Assembly (NCBI GenBank): GCA_036841525.1
Contig: DAITVZ010000001.1
Span: 62,001-126,000, forward strand
From: JAAYEA01 sp012689325
GTDB lineage: Bacteria; Chloroflexota; Anaerolineae; JAAYEA01
Length of the DNA stretch: 64,000 bases
Direction of reading: 5' to 3'
The translations under genes and the position numbers were made by a program. Below the pieces are notes generated by a model, which saw only the letters and a program-made list of their open reading frames with translations, did not search any database and was not told where the DNA came from. Below are positions 42,702 through 50,916 of this stretch, piece by piece. Each line of letters opens with the position of its first letter. Position 1 is the stretch's first letter.

Positions 42702-43688
42702 ATGCTCAAGTTTATCATCAGACGTCTCATTTATATGATCGCCACGCTATTTGTGGTCTCGATCGTGACCTTTATCATCATCCAACTCCCGCCCGGCGAT
42801 TTCGTCTCCTCCATGATCGCCCACCGGGCCGCGCTGGGCGAGCTGGTTGACCAATCGGAAGTGGATGCGCTGCGCTCCTACTATGGGCTGGGCCAGCCGG
42901 CGCATATCCAGTACCTCCGGTGGTTTGGCGCCATCCTGAAAGGCGACCTGGGCTTTTCCATGCAGTGGAACCAGCCCGTCAAGCTGCTGATCAAAGATCG
43001 GCTGCCGTGGAGCTTTGGCATCTCGTTGATCTCTCTTGCCTTTGTTTGGGCCATCGGCCTGCCCATTGGCATCTATTCTGCCACGCACCAGTACTCCATT
43101 CCCGACTATGTGGCCACCTTCTTTGGCTTTATCGGGTTGGGCGTGCCCAACTTTTTGCTGGCCTTGCTGGCGTTGTGGATCTGGTTTCAGGCCAAGGGCG
43201 AGGTCATGGTGGGGCTCTTTTCCGAAAAGTACATGATGGAGCCCTGGAGCGTGGCCAAAGTGGGAGATTTGTTCCGGCATCTCTGGATCCCCGCGCTGAT
43301 TACGGGCATGTCGGGCACGGCTGGCCTGATCCGCACCATCCGGGCCAACCTGCTGGATGAGGTCCGCAAGCCCTACGTGATGATGGCGCGGGCTAGAGGC
43401 GTCGCCGAGCGCAAGCTGCTGGTCAAGTATCCCTTGCGGGTGGCGATGATCCCCGCCGTGAGCACCATCGGCTGGGTGCTGCCGAGCCTGTTCGCCGGCG
43501 AGTTGATCACCTCCTTCGTGATGGGTATCCCCACGCTGGCGCCCGTCTTCTTGGGAGCCCTGCTCAACCAGGACATGTTCCTGGCCGGGAGCATCGTGCT
43601 CATCCTCAGCACGCTGACCGTGGTCGGCACCCTCGTTTCGGACATCCTGTTGGCCCTCGTTGATCCGCGCATAAAGGAATCGGTGTAA
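42702..43688 (+). CDS. ABC transporter permease, DppB/OppB type
   Basis: The 328-residue membrane protein has an N-terminal helix (FIIRRLIYMIATLFVVSIV), a periplasmic loop, and five further helices with the BPD_transp_1 loop carrying the EAA-like motif (YVMMARARGVAERKLLVKY). It forms the channel with the next gene product. ATG 42702 has GGAGGGG upstream; the frame is open earlier, to 42591, but that segment contains the hairpin. No ABC ATPase is encoded in the window. Confidence 0.92.
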   Translation: MLKFIIRRLIYMIATLFVVSIVTFIIIQLPPGDFVSSMIAHRAALGELVDQSEVDALRSYYGLGQPAHIQYLRWFGAILKGDLGFSMQWNQPVKLLIKDRLPWSFGISLISLAFVWAIGLPIGIYSATHQYSIPDYVATFFGFIGLGVPNFLLALLALWIWFQAKGEVMVGLFSEKYMMEPWSVAKVGDLFRHLWIPALITGMSGTAGLIRTIRANLLDEVRKPYVMMARARGVAERKLLVKYPLRVAMIPAVSTIGWVLPSLFAGELITSFVMGIPTLAPVFLGALLNQDMFLAGSIVLILSTLTVVGTLVSDILLALVDPRIKESV

Positions 43689-43690
43689 CC

Positions 43691-44833
43691 ATGAGCGAGA
43701 AGAATAGCGCAAGCTCGATCCCTCAGCCGGAGGAAAAAGCCGCGGAAGATCGTGTCTACGTCGCTTCCCAATGGCAGCTCATGTGGTGGCGCTTCCGCAA
43801 GCACAAGGTGGCCATCATCTCGGCGGTGCTGCTTATCCTCATGTACCTGACCATCATTTTCGCCGAGTTCGTGTCGCCCTATGACCCGCGGATTAACCAT
43901 CGCAAGTTCCTCTATGCCCCGCCGCAAAAGATCCACTTTATCGACCGCGACGGCAAGTTCCACCTGCGGCCCTTCGTCTATGGGTACGAAGGCACGATGG
44001 ACATGGAGACGCTGCAGATCCGCTATGCGGAGGATCGCGACGTGCTCTATCCCATCTTGCTCTTTGCCCGGGGCGAGCCCTACAAGATGTGGGGGCTCTT
44101 TGACAGCGATATCCACCTCTTTGGCGTGCCGGAGGGCGGGACCATCTTTTTGCTGGGCACGGAGCGGCAGGGGCGCGACATGCTCTCGCGGATCATCATC
44201 GGCGGGCGGATGTCGCTGTCCATCGGCCTGGTGGGCCTGGCGATCTCGTTCTTCCTGGGCGTCTTCTTGGGCGGCCTATCGGGCTACTTTGGCGGCCTCT
44301 TTGACGTGGTCCTGCAGCGCATCATCGAGTTCCTGCGCTCCATCCCCACGCTGCCCCTCTGGATGGCCCTGAGCGCGGCGCTGCCGCCCCGCTGGACGGT
44401 GGTGCAGGTCTATTTCGGCATCGTGGTGATCCTCTCGCTGATCGGCTGGACGGGCCTGGCTCGCGTGGTGCGGAGCAAGTTCATGTCGCTGCGCGAGGAG
44501 GATTTCGTCATGGCAGCCCGGTTGGTGGGCGCGAGCGAGCTGCGCGTGGTCTTTCGCCACATGGTCCCCTCCTTCACCAGCCACCTCATCGCCAACCTGA
44601 CCATGTCGATCCCCGGCATGATCCTGGGCGAGACGTCGCTCTCATTCCTGGGCCTGGGCCTGCAGGAGCCCGCCATTAGCTGGGGCGTGTTGCTCAAGGA
44701 CGCGCAATCGGTTGCTGTGCTGGCCGAGTCGCCCTGGCTGCTGCTCCCCGGCATACCGGTGGTGATCGTGGTGCTGGCCTTTAACTTTTTGGGCGATGGC
44801 ATCCGCGACGCCGCCGATCCCTACGGTCGGTAG
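43691..44833 (+). CDS. ABC transporter permease, DppC/OppC type
   Basis: The 380-residue protein has the OppC N-terminal helix (VAIISAVLLILMYLTIIFAE), a large outer loop, and the conserved permease domain with the EAA motif (FVMAARLVGASELRVVFRHM). It starts 2 bp after the stop of the first permease, so translation is probably coupled. An intrinsic terminator follows. Confidence 0.92.
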   Translation: MSEKNSASSIPQPEEKAAEDRVYVASQWQLMWWRFRKHKVAIISAVLLILMYLTIIFAEFVSPYDPRINHRKFLYAPPQKIHFIDRDGKFHLRPFVYGYEGTMDMETLQIRYAEDRDVLYPILLFARGEPYKMWGLFDSDIHLFGVPEGGTIFLLGTERQGRDMLSRIIIGGRMSLSIGLVGLAISFFLGVFLGGLSGYFGGLFDVVLQRIIEFLRSIPTLPLWMALSAALPPRWTVVQVYFGIVVILSLIGWTGLARVVRSKFMSLREEDFVMAARLVGASELRVVFRHMVPSFTSHLIANLTMSIPGMILGETSLSFLGLGLQEPAISWGVLLKDAQSVAVLAESPWLLLPGIPVVIVVLAFNFLGDGIRDAADPYGR

Positions 44834-44859
44834 CCCTCGCGTGTTCGTCTCGTATCCGG

Positions 44860-44893
44860 CAGGCGCCTGGCTCGCGGCCAGGCGCCTGTTTTT
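44860..44893 (+). terminator. Intrinsic terminator after the permease genes
   Basis: A perfect 11-bp stem CAGGCGCCTGG (44860-44870) / CCAGGCGCCTG (44878-44888) is followed by TTTTT. Confidence 0.9.
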
Positions 44894-44950
44894 GTGCCAC
44901 GCGGGGCGATAGCCGCGCCGGCACCCTGCTCTCCGAAGGAAGATGAACGC

Positions 44951-46924
44951 ATGAGCAACCTCTCCTTTGTCTGCCGGGCCGATAACGACCTGTATCGGGT
45001 TCTCTCCGACCTGGGCGGCGCTTACCCGCGCTATCCCTCGCTGGCCGAGGCCGTGTCGGCGGCCCCGGCGGGGAGCGGCGTGCTGGCGCTGGCCGACGCC
45101 TACCCCCGCGCCACGCTGGAGGTGGGTCCGCAGCTTTTGGAGGCGGCCGCCGCCAAGGACCTGCGTCTCTATCTCGAATACCCCGCCGCGCTCCCCGGCG
45201 TGGCGCTGGGCGAGCCGCGCCCGGCGGTCTGGGAGCGGGCGGTGGTGGCCGGCGACGGCCTGGCCCCTGCGCTGGCGGCAGGCCGCATCCTGGACTTGCA
45301 TACCTGCTGGTTCCTGCCGGTGGCGCCGCGGCCCGCCCACCTGGTCCTGGCGCGCGTCGCCGGGTACCACACGGCGGTCTATGGCCTGCCCGCCGAGGCC
45401 TATCCGGCGCTCTTTCCGCTGGGCAGCGGCGAGACGCTGATCGCTGCCACCAAGCTCAGCCAGTTCGTCACCGCGCGCTATGGCCCGACCGCCGCCTGGC
45501 AGGCGCTTTGGGAGCGGCTGTTGCGCTGGCTGGCCAGTGACGACCCGGTCCCGCCCCTGCGCTGGCAGCCCGCGGTGGGGCTCCGCGCGGCCCGGGATGA
45601 GGCCCTGCCTGACACGGTGGAGGCGGAGGCCTTTGCCCGCTCGGTGGCGTGGTTTCGCAGCTATGGCGTCTATAGCATCGACCAGAAAAAGGGCGTCATC
45701 GAGGGGTACGAGTCGGCCATCGACGAGCAGGGGCGGCAGATGCAGCGCACCTGGCCGCGCGGCGATTGCATCGGCGAGTCCACCATGCCCTTCATCCTGG
45801 ATTGGCTGGTCAATCGCAACCCGGCTAGCAAGCGGCTGGCTGGCCAGATGCTGGACTATGTCTGCTTTTCGCCGGATTTCCGCGAGCAGGACCCGGCCAG
45901 CCCCACCTATGGGCTGAGCAAGTGGAGCCCGGATACGCCGGTCTTTTATGGGCAGGAGAACGCCAGCATCATCTTGCCGGCGCTGCTGGCCGGGCGGATG
46001 CTGGGCGACGACCGCTGGGACGAGCGCATCCTGCAGCTCCTCTTGGCGAACCTGCGCACCACCGGCAAGCTGGGCTTTCGGCGGAACGCGCTCCGTCGCG
46101 GCGATTTCCCCGCCGGGCCGGAGGGCTGGCGGCCCCTACAAGAGGCGGGACCCACCATCTATGCGCCGCATTATCAGGCCTCGCTCTGGGCGGCCTACCT
46201 CTGGGCCTATGGCCTGACGGGCTATGGCGGCTTTTTCGACGCCGCCAAGCAGGCCATTGGGATGACCATGTCGGCCTACCCCGACCGGTGGATTTGGACC
46301 AACGGGCTGACCCAAGAGTTGGCCCGCATGCTCCTGCCGCTGGCCTTCCTCGTCCGGTTGGAGGACACCGCAGAGCATCGCGCCTGGCTGAGGCGCATGG
46401 CCGACGACCTGCTGGCCTATATGCAGCCCTGCGGCGCCATCCGCGAGGGGTTGGGCCCGCTGGAGAACGGCAAGTACCCGCCGCCCCGCTCCAACGAGAC
46501 CTATGGCACCGACGAGTCGTCGCTGCTTCAGGAAGATGGCGATCCGGTGTGCGACCTGCTCTATACGGCCGACTTTGCGCTGATCGGCCTGCACGAGGCG
46601 GCGGCCGCCACCGGCGAGGCCCTTTACCGGGAGGCGGAGGATCGCTTGATGCAGTTCCTCTGCCGCATCCAGGTGCGATCGAGCGCCCACCCCTACCTGG
46701 ACGGGGCCTGGCTGCGCGGCTTTGATTACGAGCTGTGGGAGTATTGGGCCAGCTCGTCGGATCAGGGCTGGGGGGCTTGGTGCGTCGAATCGGGCTGGAC
46801 CAACGCCTGGATCGCGGCGGTGTTGGGCCTGCGCCTGGCCGGCCAATCGCTCTGGGATCTGAGCACCGCCTCGCGGCTGCAGGCGCTCCTGCCCAAGTGG
46901 CTCGCCGAGATGGGGCTCGCTTAG
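44951..46924 (+). CDS. Probable alpha/alpha-barrel (six-hairpin) glycosidase-like protein
   Basis: I do not recognise the exact family of this 657-residue protein. Residues about 225-650 show repeated helix pairs with aromatic-rich loops (RTWPRGDCIGESTMPFIL, APHYQASLWAAYLWAYG, ENGKYPPPRSNETYGTDESS), the look of six-hairpin glycosidases or lyases. Residues 1-220 are a separate alpha/beta region. No signal peptide is present. It follows the transporter and is probably part of the same catabolic unit. ATG 44951 has GAAGGA upstream. Confidence 0.55.
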   Translation: MSNLSFVCRADNDLYRVLSDLGGAYPRYPSLAEAVSAAPAGSGVLALADAYPRATLEVGPQLLEAAAAKDLRLYLEYPAALPGVALGEPRPAVWERAVVAGDGLAPALAAGRILDLHTCWFLPVAPRPAHLVLARVAGYHTAVYGLPAEAYPALFPLGSGETLIAATKLSQFVTARYGPTAAWQALWERLLRWLASDDPVPPLRWQPAVGLRAARDEALPDTVEAEAFARSVAWFRSYGVYSIDQKKGVIEGYESAIDEQGRQMQRTWPRGDCIGESTMPFILDWLVNRNPASKRLAGQMLDYVCFSPDFREQDPASPTYGLSKWSPDTPVFYGQENASIILPALLAGRMLGDDRWDERILQLLLANLRTTGKLGFRRNALRRGDFPAGPEGWRPLQEAGPTIYAPHYQASLWAAYLWAYGLTGYGGFFDAAKQAIGMTMSAYPDRWIWTNGLTQELARMLLPLAFLVRLEDTAEHRAWLRRMADDLLAYMQPCGAIREGLGPLENGKYPPPRSNETYGTDESSLLQEDGDPVCDLLYTADFALIGLHEAAAATGEALYREAEDRLMQFLCRIQVRSSAHPYLDGAWLRGFDYELWEYWASSSDQGWGAWCVESGWTNAWIAAVLGLRLAGQSLWDLSTASRLQALLPKWLAEMGLA

Positions 46925-46956
46925 CCGGTGGCCGCTCTCTCGTGCTGCTTCATTTG

Positions 46957-46985
46957 TTGCGGCCGCGGCCAAAGCATGTTATAAT
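46957..46985 (+). promoter_or_regulatory. Promoter of the folate one-carbon operon
   Basis: TTGCGG (46957-46962) and a perfect TATAAT (46980-46985) are 17 bp apart. Transcription should start about 46992, at the 5' edge of helix P1 of the leader. Confidence 0.65.
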
Positions 46986-46991
46986 GTGCCC

Positions 46992-47376
46992 GTTGGGTTC
47001 CGGCATGGCCGCAATGGCGCGCAGGCTTGCGTGACCCGAGCTCGCGCCTTCGATTGGGGAGCCACTCATCTCCCCACCCAAGAAAGACAGCCACCGTATG
47101 CTTCGAGCGGAGAGACAGGGCAGTCACTGGCGGCTTGCGCGTTCTTCCGACGTGGGCCCGCGACCATCGGCGGGCCAGGTGACACTGCCTCTGGGCGTCT
47201 TGGGCGCCGGATCCAACCCCACCAAGCAACCTCGTTCGTTGGCTGTTGCCGCCCATTCGGGCTTGTTTCCATTGCATGTGCGCCAAGCTGTCGCTGCGGC
47301 GGTCGTGCTGCGCGCTGCATAGACCCACCGAGCAGGGGCGTCGCCGACGGGCGCCCTTGCGGGCAAGGAGGCAGAG
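46992..47376 (+). promoter_or_regulatory. Long structured leader of fchA-folD-fhs, candidate riboswitch
   Basis: The 385-nt leader begins with a closed multibranch fold. P1 pairs TTGGGT (46993-46998) with ACCCAA (47076-47081). Inside it, P2 pairs GGCGCG (47016-47021) with CGCGCC (47043-47048), and P3 pairs GGGGAG (47056-47061) with CTCCCC (47070-47075), stacking directly on P1. Just before the AAGGAGG (47365-47371), GCCC at 47353-47356 can pair either upstream with GGGC (47336-47339) or downstream with GGGC (47361-47364), offering two alternative states next to the ribosome site. It lacks the 3' CCGCCTGGGC mark of the ZTP riboswitch, and I could not match a THF class. No credible gene is present. 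Confidence 0.5.
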
Positions 47377-48012
47377 ATGGAGCGATTTACCGCCAAGACG
47401 GTGGACCAATTCCTGGACGCGCTGGCCTCCAGTGAGCCGGTGCCCGGCGGGGGCAGCGGGGCGGCCCTGGCCGGCGCCCTGGCGGCCGGGCTGCTGAGCA
47501 TGGTCTGCAACCTCACCATCGGCAAGAAGGGCTACGAGGGGGTGCAGGCCGACCTGGAGGCCATCCTGGCCCGCTCGGAGGCCATCCGCCGCGAGCTCCC
47601 CGACCTCTTGCAGGCCGACACGCAGGTCTATGGCGCGGTGATGGAGGCCTATCGCCTGCCCCGCAAGTCGCCGGAGGAAAAGGCCGCGCGGGAGGCCGCC
47701 ATGCAGGCGGCGCTCAAGGAGGCGGCCCAGGTCCCCCTGACCATCGCGGCGCGTTGCGCCGAGATCGTGACCCTCTGCCTGCCCGCGGCCCAAAAGGGCA
47801 ACAAGTGGGCGGTCAGCGATGCCGGGGTGGCCGTGGCCCTGGCGGAGGCCGCCATGCGCGGCGCGCTGCTCAACGTCTATATCAACCTGAGCAGCATCCA
47901 GGATGAGGCCTTTGCCGCCCAACTGCGCGCGCGGATCGCCGAGATCACCGAGGGCAAGGCCGCGCTGCAAGCCAAAGTCTCCGAGATCGTGATGAAAGCC
48001 ATCCAAGGCTAG
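47377..48012 (+). CDS. fchA: Methenyltetrahydrofolate cyclohydrolase (FchA; formiminotransferase-cyclodeaminase family)
   Basis: The 211-residue helical protein is the stand-alone cyclodeaminase-like domain that hydrolyses 5,10-methenyl-THF to 10-formyl-THF. The N-terminal block FLDALASSEPVPGGGSGAAL and SMVCNLTIGKKGYEG are the family signatures. It heads fchA-folD-fhs (13-bp gap to folD). Because this FolD lacks the cyclohydrolase Lys, FchA probably carries that step. ATG 47377 has AAGGAGG with a 5-nt spacer. Confidence 0.88.
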   Translation: MERFTAKTVDQFLDALASSEPVPGGGSGAALAGALAAGLLSMVCNLTIGKKGYEGVQADLEAILARSEAIRRELPDLLQADTQVYGAVMEAYRLPRKSPEEKAAREAAMQAALKEAAQVPLTIAARCAEIVTLCLPAAQKGNKWAVSDAGVAVALAEAAMRGALLNVYINLSSIQDEAFAAQLRARIAEITEGKAALQAKVSEIVMKAIQG

Positions 48013-48025
48013 ACAAGGAGGCACG

Positions 48026-48907
48026 ATGACCGCACAGCTTCTCGACGGACGGGCGCTCTCCAGCGCCATGCGCAAAGAGCTCGATGCCGAGATCGCGGCG
48101 ATCAAGGCCGAGTTGGGCGTGACCCCCAAGATCGCCGTGGTGCGCGCGGGGGAGGACCCCGCCTCGGTGAGCTATGCCAACGCCATCCAGCGCACCTGCG
48201 AGCTGCGCAAGCTGGCGTTCGAGATGCACGCCCTGCCCGAGGAGGTGGGCGAGGCGGAACTGCTGTCCCGCGTCGTGCGGCTCAACGAGGACCCCGGCGT
48301 GCACGGGATTATGATCCAGGAGCCGCTGCCCAAGGGCATCCGCGCCGAGGTGATCACCGACGCCCTTTCCCCGGCCAAGGACATCGATGGCGTGCACCCG
48401 GCCAACACAGGCCGGCTGGCCCAGGCCGAGCCGGTGGGGCGGTCAGCCGGGGTTTCCGACTTTTTCGTGCCGGCGACGCCCGCGGGCGGCCTGGAGTTGC
48501 TCAAGCGCCATGGCGTGGCGCTGAACGGCAAGCTGGCCGTCATCGTGGGCCGCTCGCGCATCGTGGGCAAGCCCATGGCGATGTTGCTCTTGCGCGAGAA
48601 CGCCACCGTGATCCTGTGCCACTCGCGCACCGCCGACCTGCCGGCCATCTGCCGCCAGGCCGATATCCTCTGCGCGGCGGTGGGCCGGGCCAAGATGATC
48701 ACCGCCGATTGGGTCAAGCCCGGGGCGGTGGTGGTCGATTTCGGCGTCAATTTCCAGAACGAGGTCATGGTGGGCGACGTGGATTTCGAGGGCGTGCAAG
48801 AGGTGGCGAGCATGATCACGCCGGTGCCCGGCGGGACCGGCCCCATGACCAACGTCATGCTGCTGAAGAACCTCTTGGAGGCGGCGAGGCGGCAGGGCCA
48901 GAAATAA
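48026..48907 (+). CDS. folD: Methylene-THF dehydrogenase (FolD), probably without cyclohydrolase activity
   Basis: The 293-residue protein matches FolD, which oxidises methylene-THF and normally also hydrolyses methenyl-THF. The Tyr (Y50), Gln (Q98 in IMIQEPLPKGI) and Asp (D121 in KDIDGVHPANTGRL) of the active site are present, and the NADP-binding region VIVGRSRIVGKPMA is intact. The catalytic Lys of the YxxxK motif is Ile here (Y50-A-N-A-I54). In the well-studied enzymes this Lys is needed for cyclohydrolase activity. The protein is therefore likely a dehydrogenase only, working with FchA. Confidence 0.9.
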   Translation: MTAQLLDGRALSSAMRKELDAEIAAIKAELGVTPKIAVVRAGEDPASVSYANAIQRTCELRKLAFEMHALPEEVGEAELLSRVVRLNEDPGVHGIMIQEPLPKGIRAEVITDALSPAKDIDGVHPANTGRLAQAEPVGRSAGVSDFFVPATPAGGLELLKRHGVALNGKLAVIVGRSRIVGKPMAMLLLRENATVILCHSRTADLPAICRQADILCAAVGRAKMITADWVKPGAVVVDFGVNFQNEVMVGDVDFEGVQEVASMITPVPGGTGPMTNVMLLKNLLEAARRQGQK

Positions 48908-48923
48908 GCGGGCCCGCGCTGAC

Positions 48924-48953
48924 TTGACGCGGCGGCCCGAATCAGTGTATGAT
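48924..48953 (+). promoter_or_regulatory. Promoter of fhs
   Basis: TTGACG (48924-48929) and TATGAT (48948-48953) are 18 bp apart, giving fhs a transcript of its own besides read-through from folD. Confidence 0.55.
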
Positions 48954-49034
48954 GCGCGCTAGTGTATCGGCGCTTCCGAGCGCAACCGGTTGTAGCGAAC
49001 GGGCATGAACATGAGGAGAGGAAAAGGAGGAAGC

Positions 49035-50795
49035 ATGTTAGTCGAGCTCAAGAACCCCGTCCCCACCGACATCGAAATTGCCCAGGCAGCCAGGACGAGA
49101 CCCATCCTGGAGGTGGCTCAGAGCGTGGGCCTTGCCGAGGATGATTTGGATCTCTATGGCAAGTACAAGGCCAAGGTGCACCTGGATGTGCTCGAAAAGC
49201 TCAAGGGGCGCCCCAACGGCAAGTACATCGACGTCACCGCCATCACCCCCACGCCGCTGGGCGAGGGTAAGACGACCAACACCGTGGGCCTCAGCCAGGG
49301 GCTCGGCTACATCGGCAAGAGCGTGTTCACCTGCATCCGCCAGCCGTCCATGGGCCCCACGTTTGGCATCAAGGGCGGCGCGGCCGGCGGCGGCTATGCC
49401 CAGATCGTCCCCATGGAGGATTTCAACCTCCACCTCACCGGCGATATCCACGCCGTGAGCGTATCGCACAACCTGCTGGCGGCAGCCATCGACGCCCGCA
49501 TCCTGCACGAGGACAGCATGTCCGACAAGGGCCTGGAAAAAATGGGCCTGCGCCGCCTGGATATCGACCCCTACGGCATCATGTGGAACCGCATCATGGA
49601 TGTCTCTGACCGGGCCATCCGCAAGATCATCATCGGCTTGGGCGACAAGACGGACGGGCGGCCCCGCGAGACGGGCTTTGATATCGCCGTGGCCTCGGAA
49701 ATCATGGCCATTCTGGCCCTGACCACGGGCCTCAAGGACCTGCGCGAGCGGTTGGGGCGGATCGTGTGGGGCACCGACAAGAAGGGCAAGCCCCTCACCG
49801 CCGAGGACCTGAACGTGGCGGGCGCGCTGGCGGTGCTGATGAAGGACGCCATCATGCCCAACCTGATGCAGACCTTGATCGGCTCGCCGGCCTTTGTGCA
49901 CGCGGGGCCGTTCGCCAATATCGCCCACGGCAACAGCTCCATCCTGGCCGACCAGGTGGCGCTCAAGCTGGCCGATTACGTGGTCACCGAGTCGGGCTTT
50001 GGCGCCGATGTCGGCATGGAAAAGTTCTTTGACATCAAGTGCCGCTACTCCGGCCTGATCCCCAACTGCGTCGTGCTGGTTGCCACGGTGCGGGCGCTCA
50101 AGATGCACGGCGGCGGCCCCAAGGTGGTCGCGGGCAAGCCGCTGGATTCCGCCTACACCAAGGAAAACCTCGAGCTGCTCAGGGCGGGCCTTCCCAACTT
50201 GGTCCAGCACATCGAGAACGCCAAGCTCTTTGGCATCCCGGTGGTGGTGGCGGTCAATAGCTTCAAGACGGACTCCAGGGCCGAGCTGGAGCTGGTCCGC
50301 GAGGCGGCCATCAAGGCGGGGGCCGAGGACTCGGTGATCAGCGAGGTGTGGGCCAAGGGCGCCGAGGGCGGCGCGGCGCTGGCCAAGGCGGTGGTGGCGG
50401 CCTGCGAAAAGCCCAGCAACTTCAAGTTCCTCTATCCCGACGACATGTCCATCAAGGACAAGATCGAAACCATCGCCACCAAGATCTATCGCGCCGACGG
50501 CGTGGACTTTCAGCCCGAGGCCGAAAGAAAGATCAAGATGTTCACAGAGATGGGCTTTAGCAAGCTCCCGATCTGCATGGCCAAGACCCACCTCTCCTTC
50601 ACGCACGATCCGGCGATCAAGGGCGCGCCGCGCGGCTTTGTGATGCCGATTCGCGACATCCGCGCCTCGGTGGGCGCGGGCTTCCTGTATCCTCTGTGCG
50701 GCGAGATGCGCACCATGCCTGGCCTGCCGAGCCGTCCGGTGTTCTTTGACATCGATATCGACACCGAGACGGGCAAGATCATCGGGCTGTCCTAA
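49035..50795 (+). CDS. fhs: Formate--tetrahydrofolate ligase
   Basis: The 586-residue enzyme makes 10-formyl-THF from formate, ATP and THF. The P-loop TPLGEGKTTNTVGLSQGL, SMGPTFGIKGGAAGGG and FADVGMEKF-like block GFGADVGMEKFFDIKCR are present and the length is normal. ATG 49035 has AAGGAGG just upstream; the ATGs at 49005 and 49011 lie before it. With fchA and folD it completes formate-to-methylene-THF interconversion, the methyl branch shared by folate metabolism and the Wood-Ljungdahl pathway. No methylene-THF reductase or CO dehydrogenase is in the window. Confidence 0.96.
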   Translation: MLVELKNPVPTDIEIAQAARTRPILEVAQSVGLAEDDLDLYGKYKAKVHLDVLEKLKGRPNGKYIDVTAITPTPLGEGKTTNTVGLSQGLGYIGKSVFTCIRQPSMGPTFGIKGGAAGGGYAQIVPMEDFNLHLTGDIHAVSVSHNLLAAAIDARILHEDSMSDKGLEKMGLRRLDIDPYGIMWNRIMDVSDRAIRKIIIGLGDKTDGRPRETGFDIAVASEIMAILALTTGLKDLRERLGRIVWGTDKKGKPLTAEDLNVAGALAVLMKDAIMPNLMQTLIGSPAFVHAGPFANIAHGNSSILADQVALKLADYVVTESGFGADVGMEKFFDIKCRYSGLIPNCVVLVATVRALKMHGGGPKVVAGKPLDSAYTKENLELLRAGLPNLVQHIENAKLFGIPVVVAVNSFKTDSRAELELVREAAIKAGAEDSVISEVWAKGAEGGAALAKAVVAACEKPSNFKFLYPDDMSIKDKIETIATKIYRADGVDFQPEAERKIKMFTEMGFSKLPICMAKTHLSFTHDPAIKGAPRGFVMPIRDIRASVGAGFLYPLCGEMRTMPGLPSRPVFFDIDIDTETGKIIGLS

Positions 50796-50820
50796 CCGAG
50801 CATCCGCATCATGGCTGAGC

Positions 50821-50863
50821 AAGGTGGGGAGAACGCGCCGGGAGAGGCGCTCTCCCCACCTTT
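50821..50863 (+). terminator. Hairpin terminator after fhs
   Basis: A 12-bp stem (50821-50832 / 50851-50862) carries an inner GCGCC/GGCGC stem and is followed by a very short T run. Confidence 0.7.
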
Positions 50864-50916
50864 GCGCGTATCAGAACTCATCTGAGCCATACTAGTCAAG
50901 CGGCCTGGGAGGCTGT

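Noticed and set aside
46992..47376. ZTP (pfl) riboswitch identity for the folate leader
   Set aside because: A GTGAC and a GGGGAGC occur early in the leader, but the required 3' CCGCCTGGGC segment was not found, so only an unassigned leader is claimed.
46986..47435. Plus-strand frame across the folate leader
   Set aside because: It has no ribosome site, an unnatural composition, and runs into fchA in the wrong frame.
49038..50822. 594-codon minus-strand frame opposite fhs
   Set aside because: It is antisense to a highly conserved enzyme and has the His/Gln/Asp-rich composition of a shadow frame.
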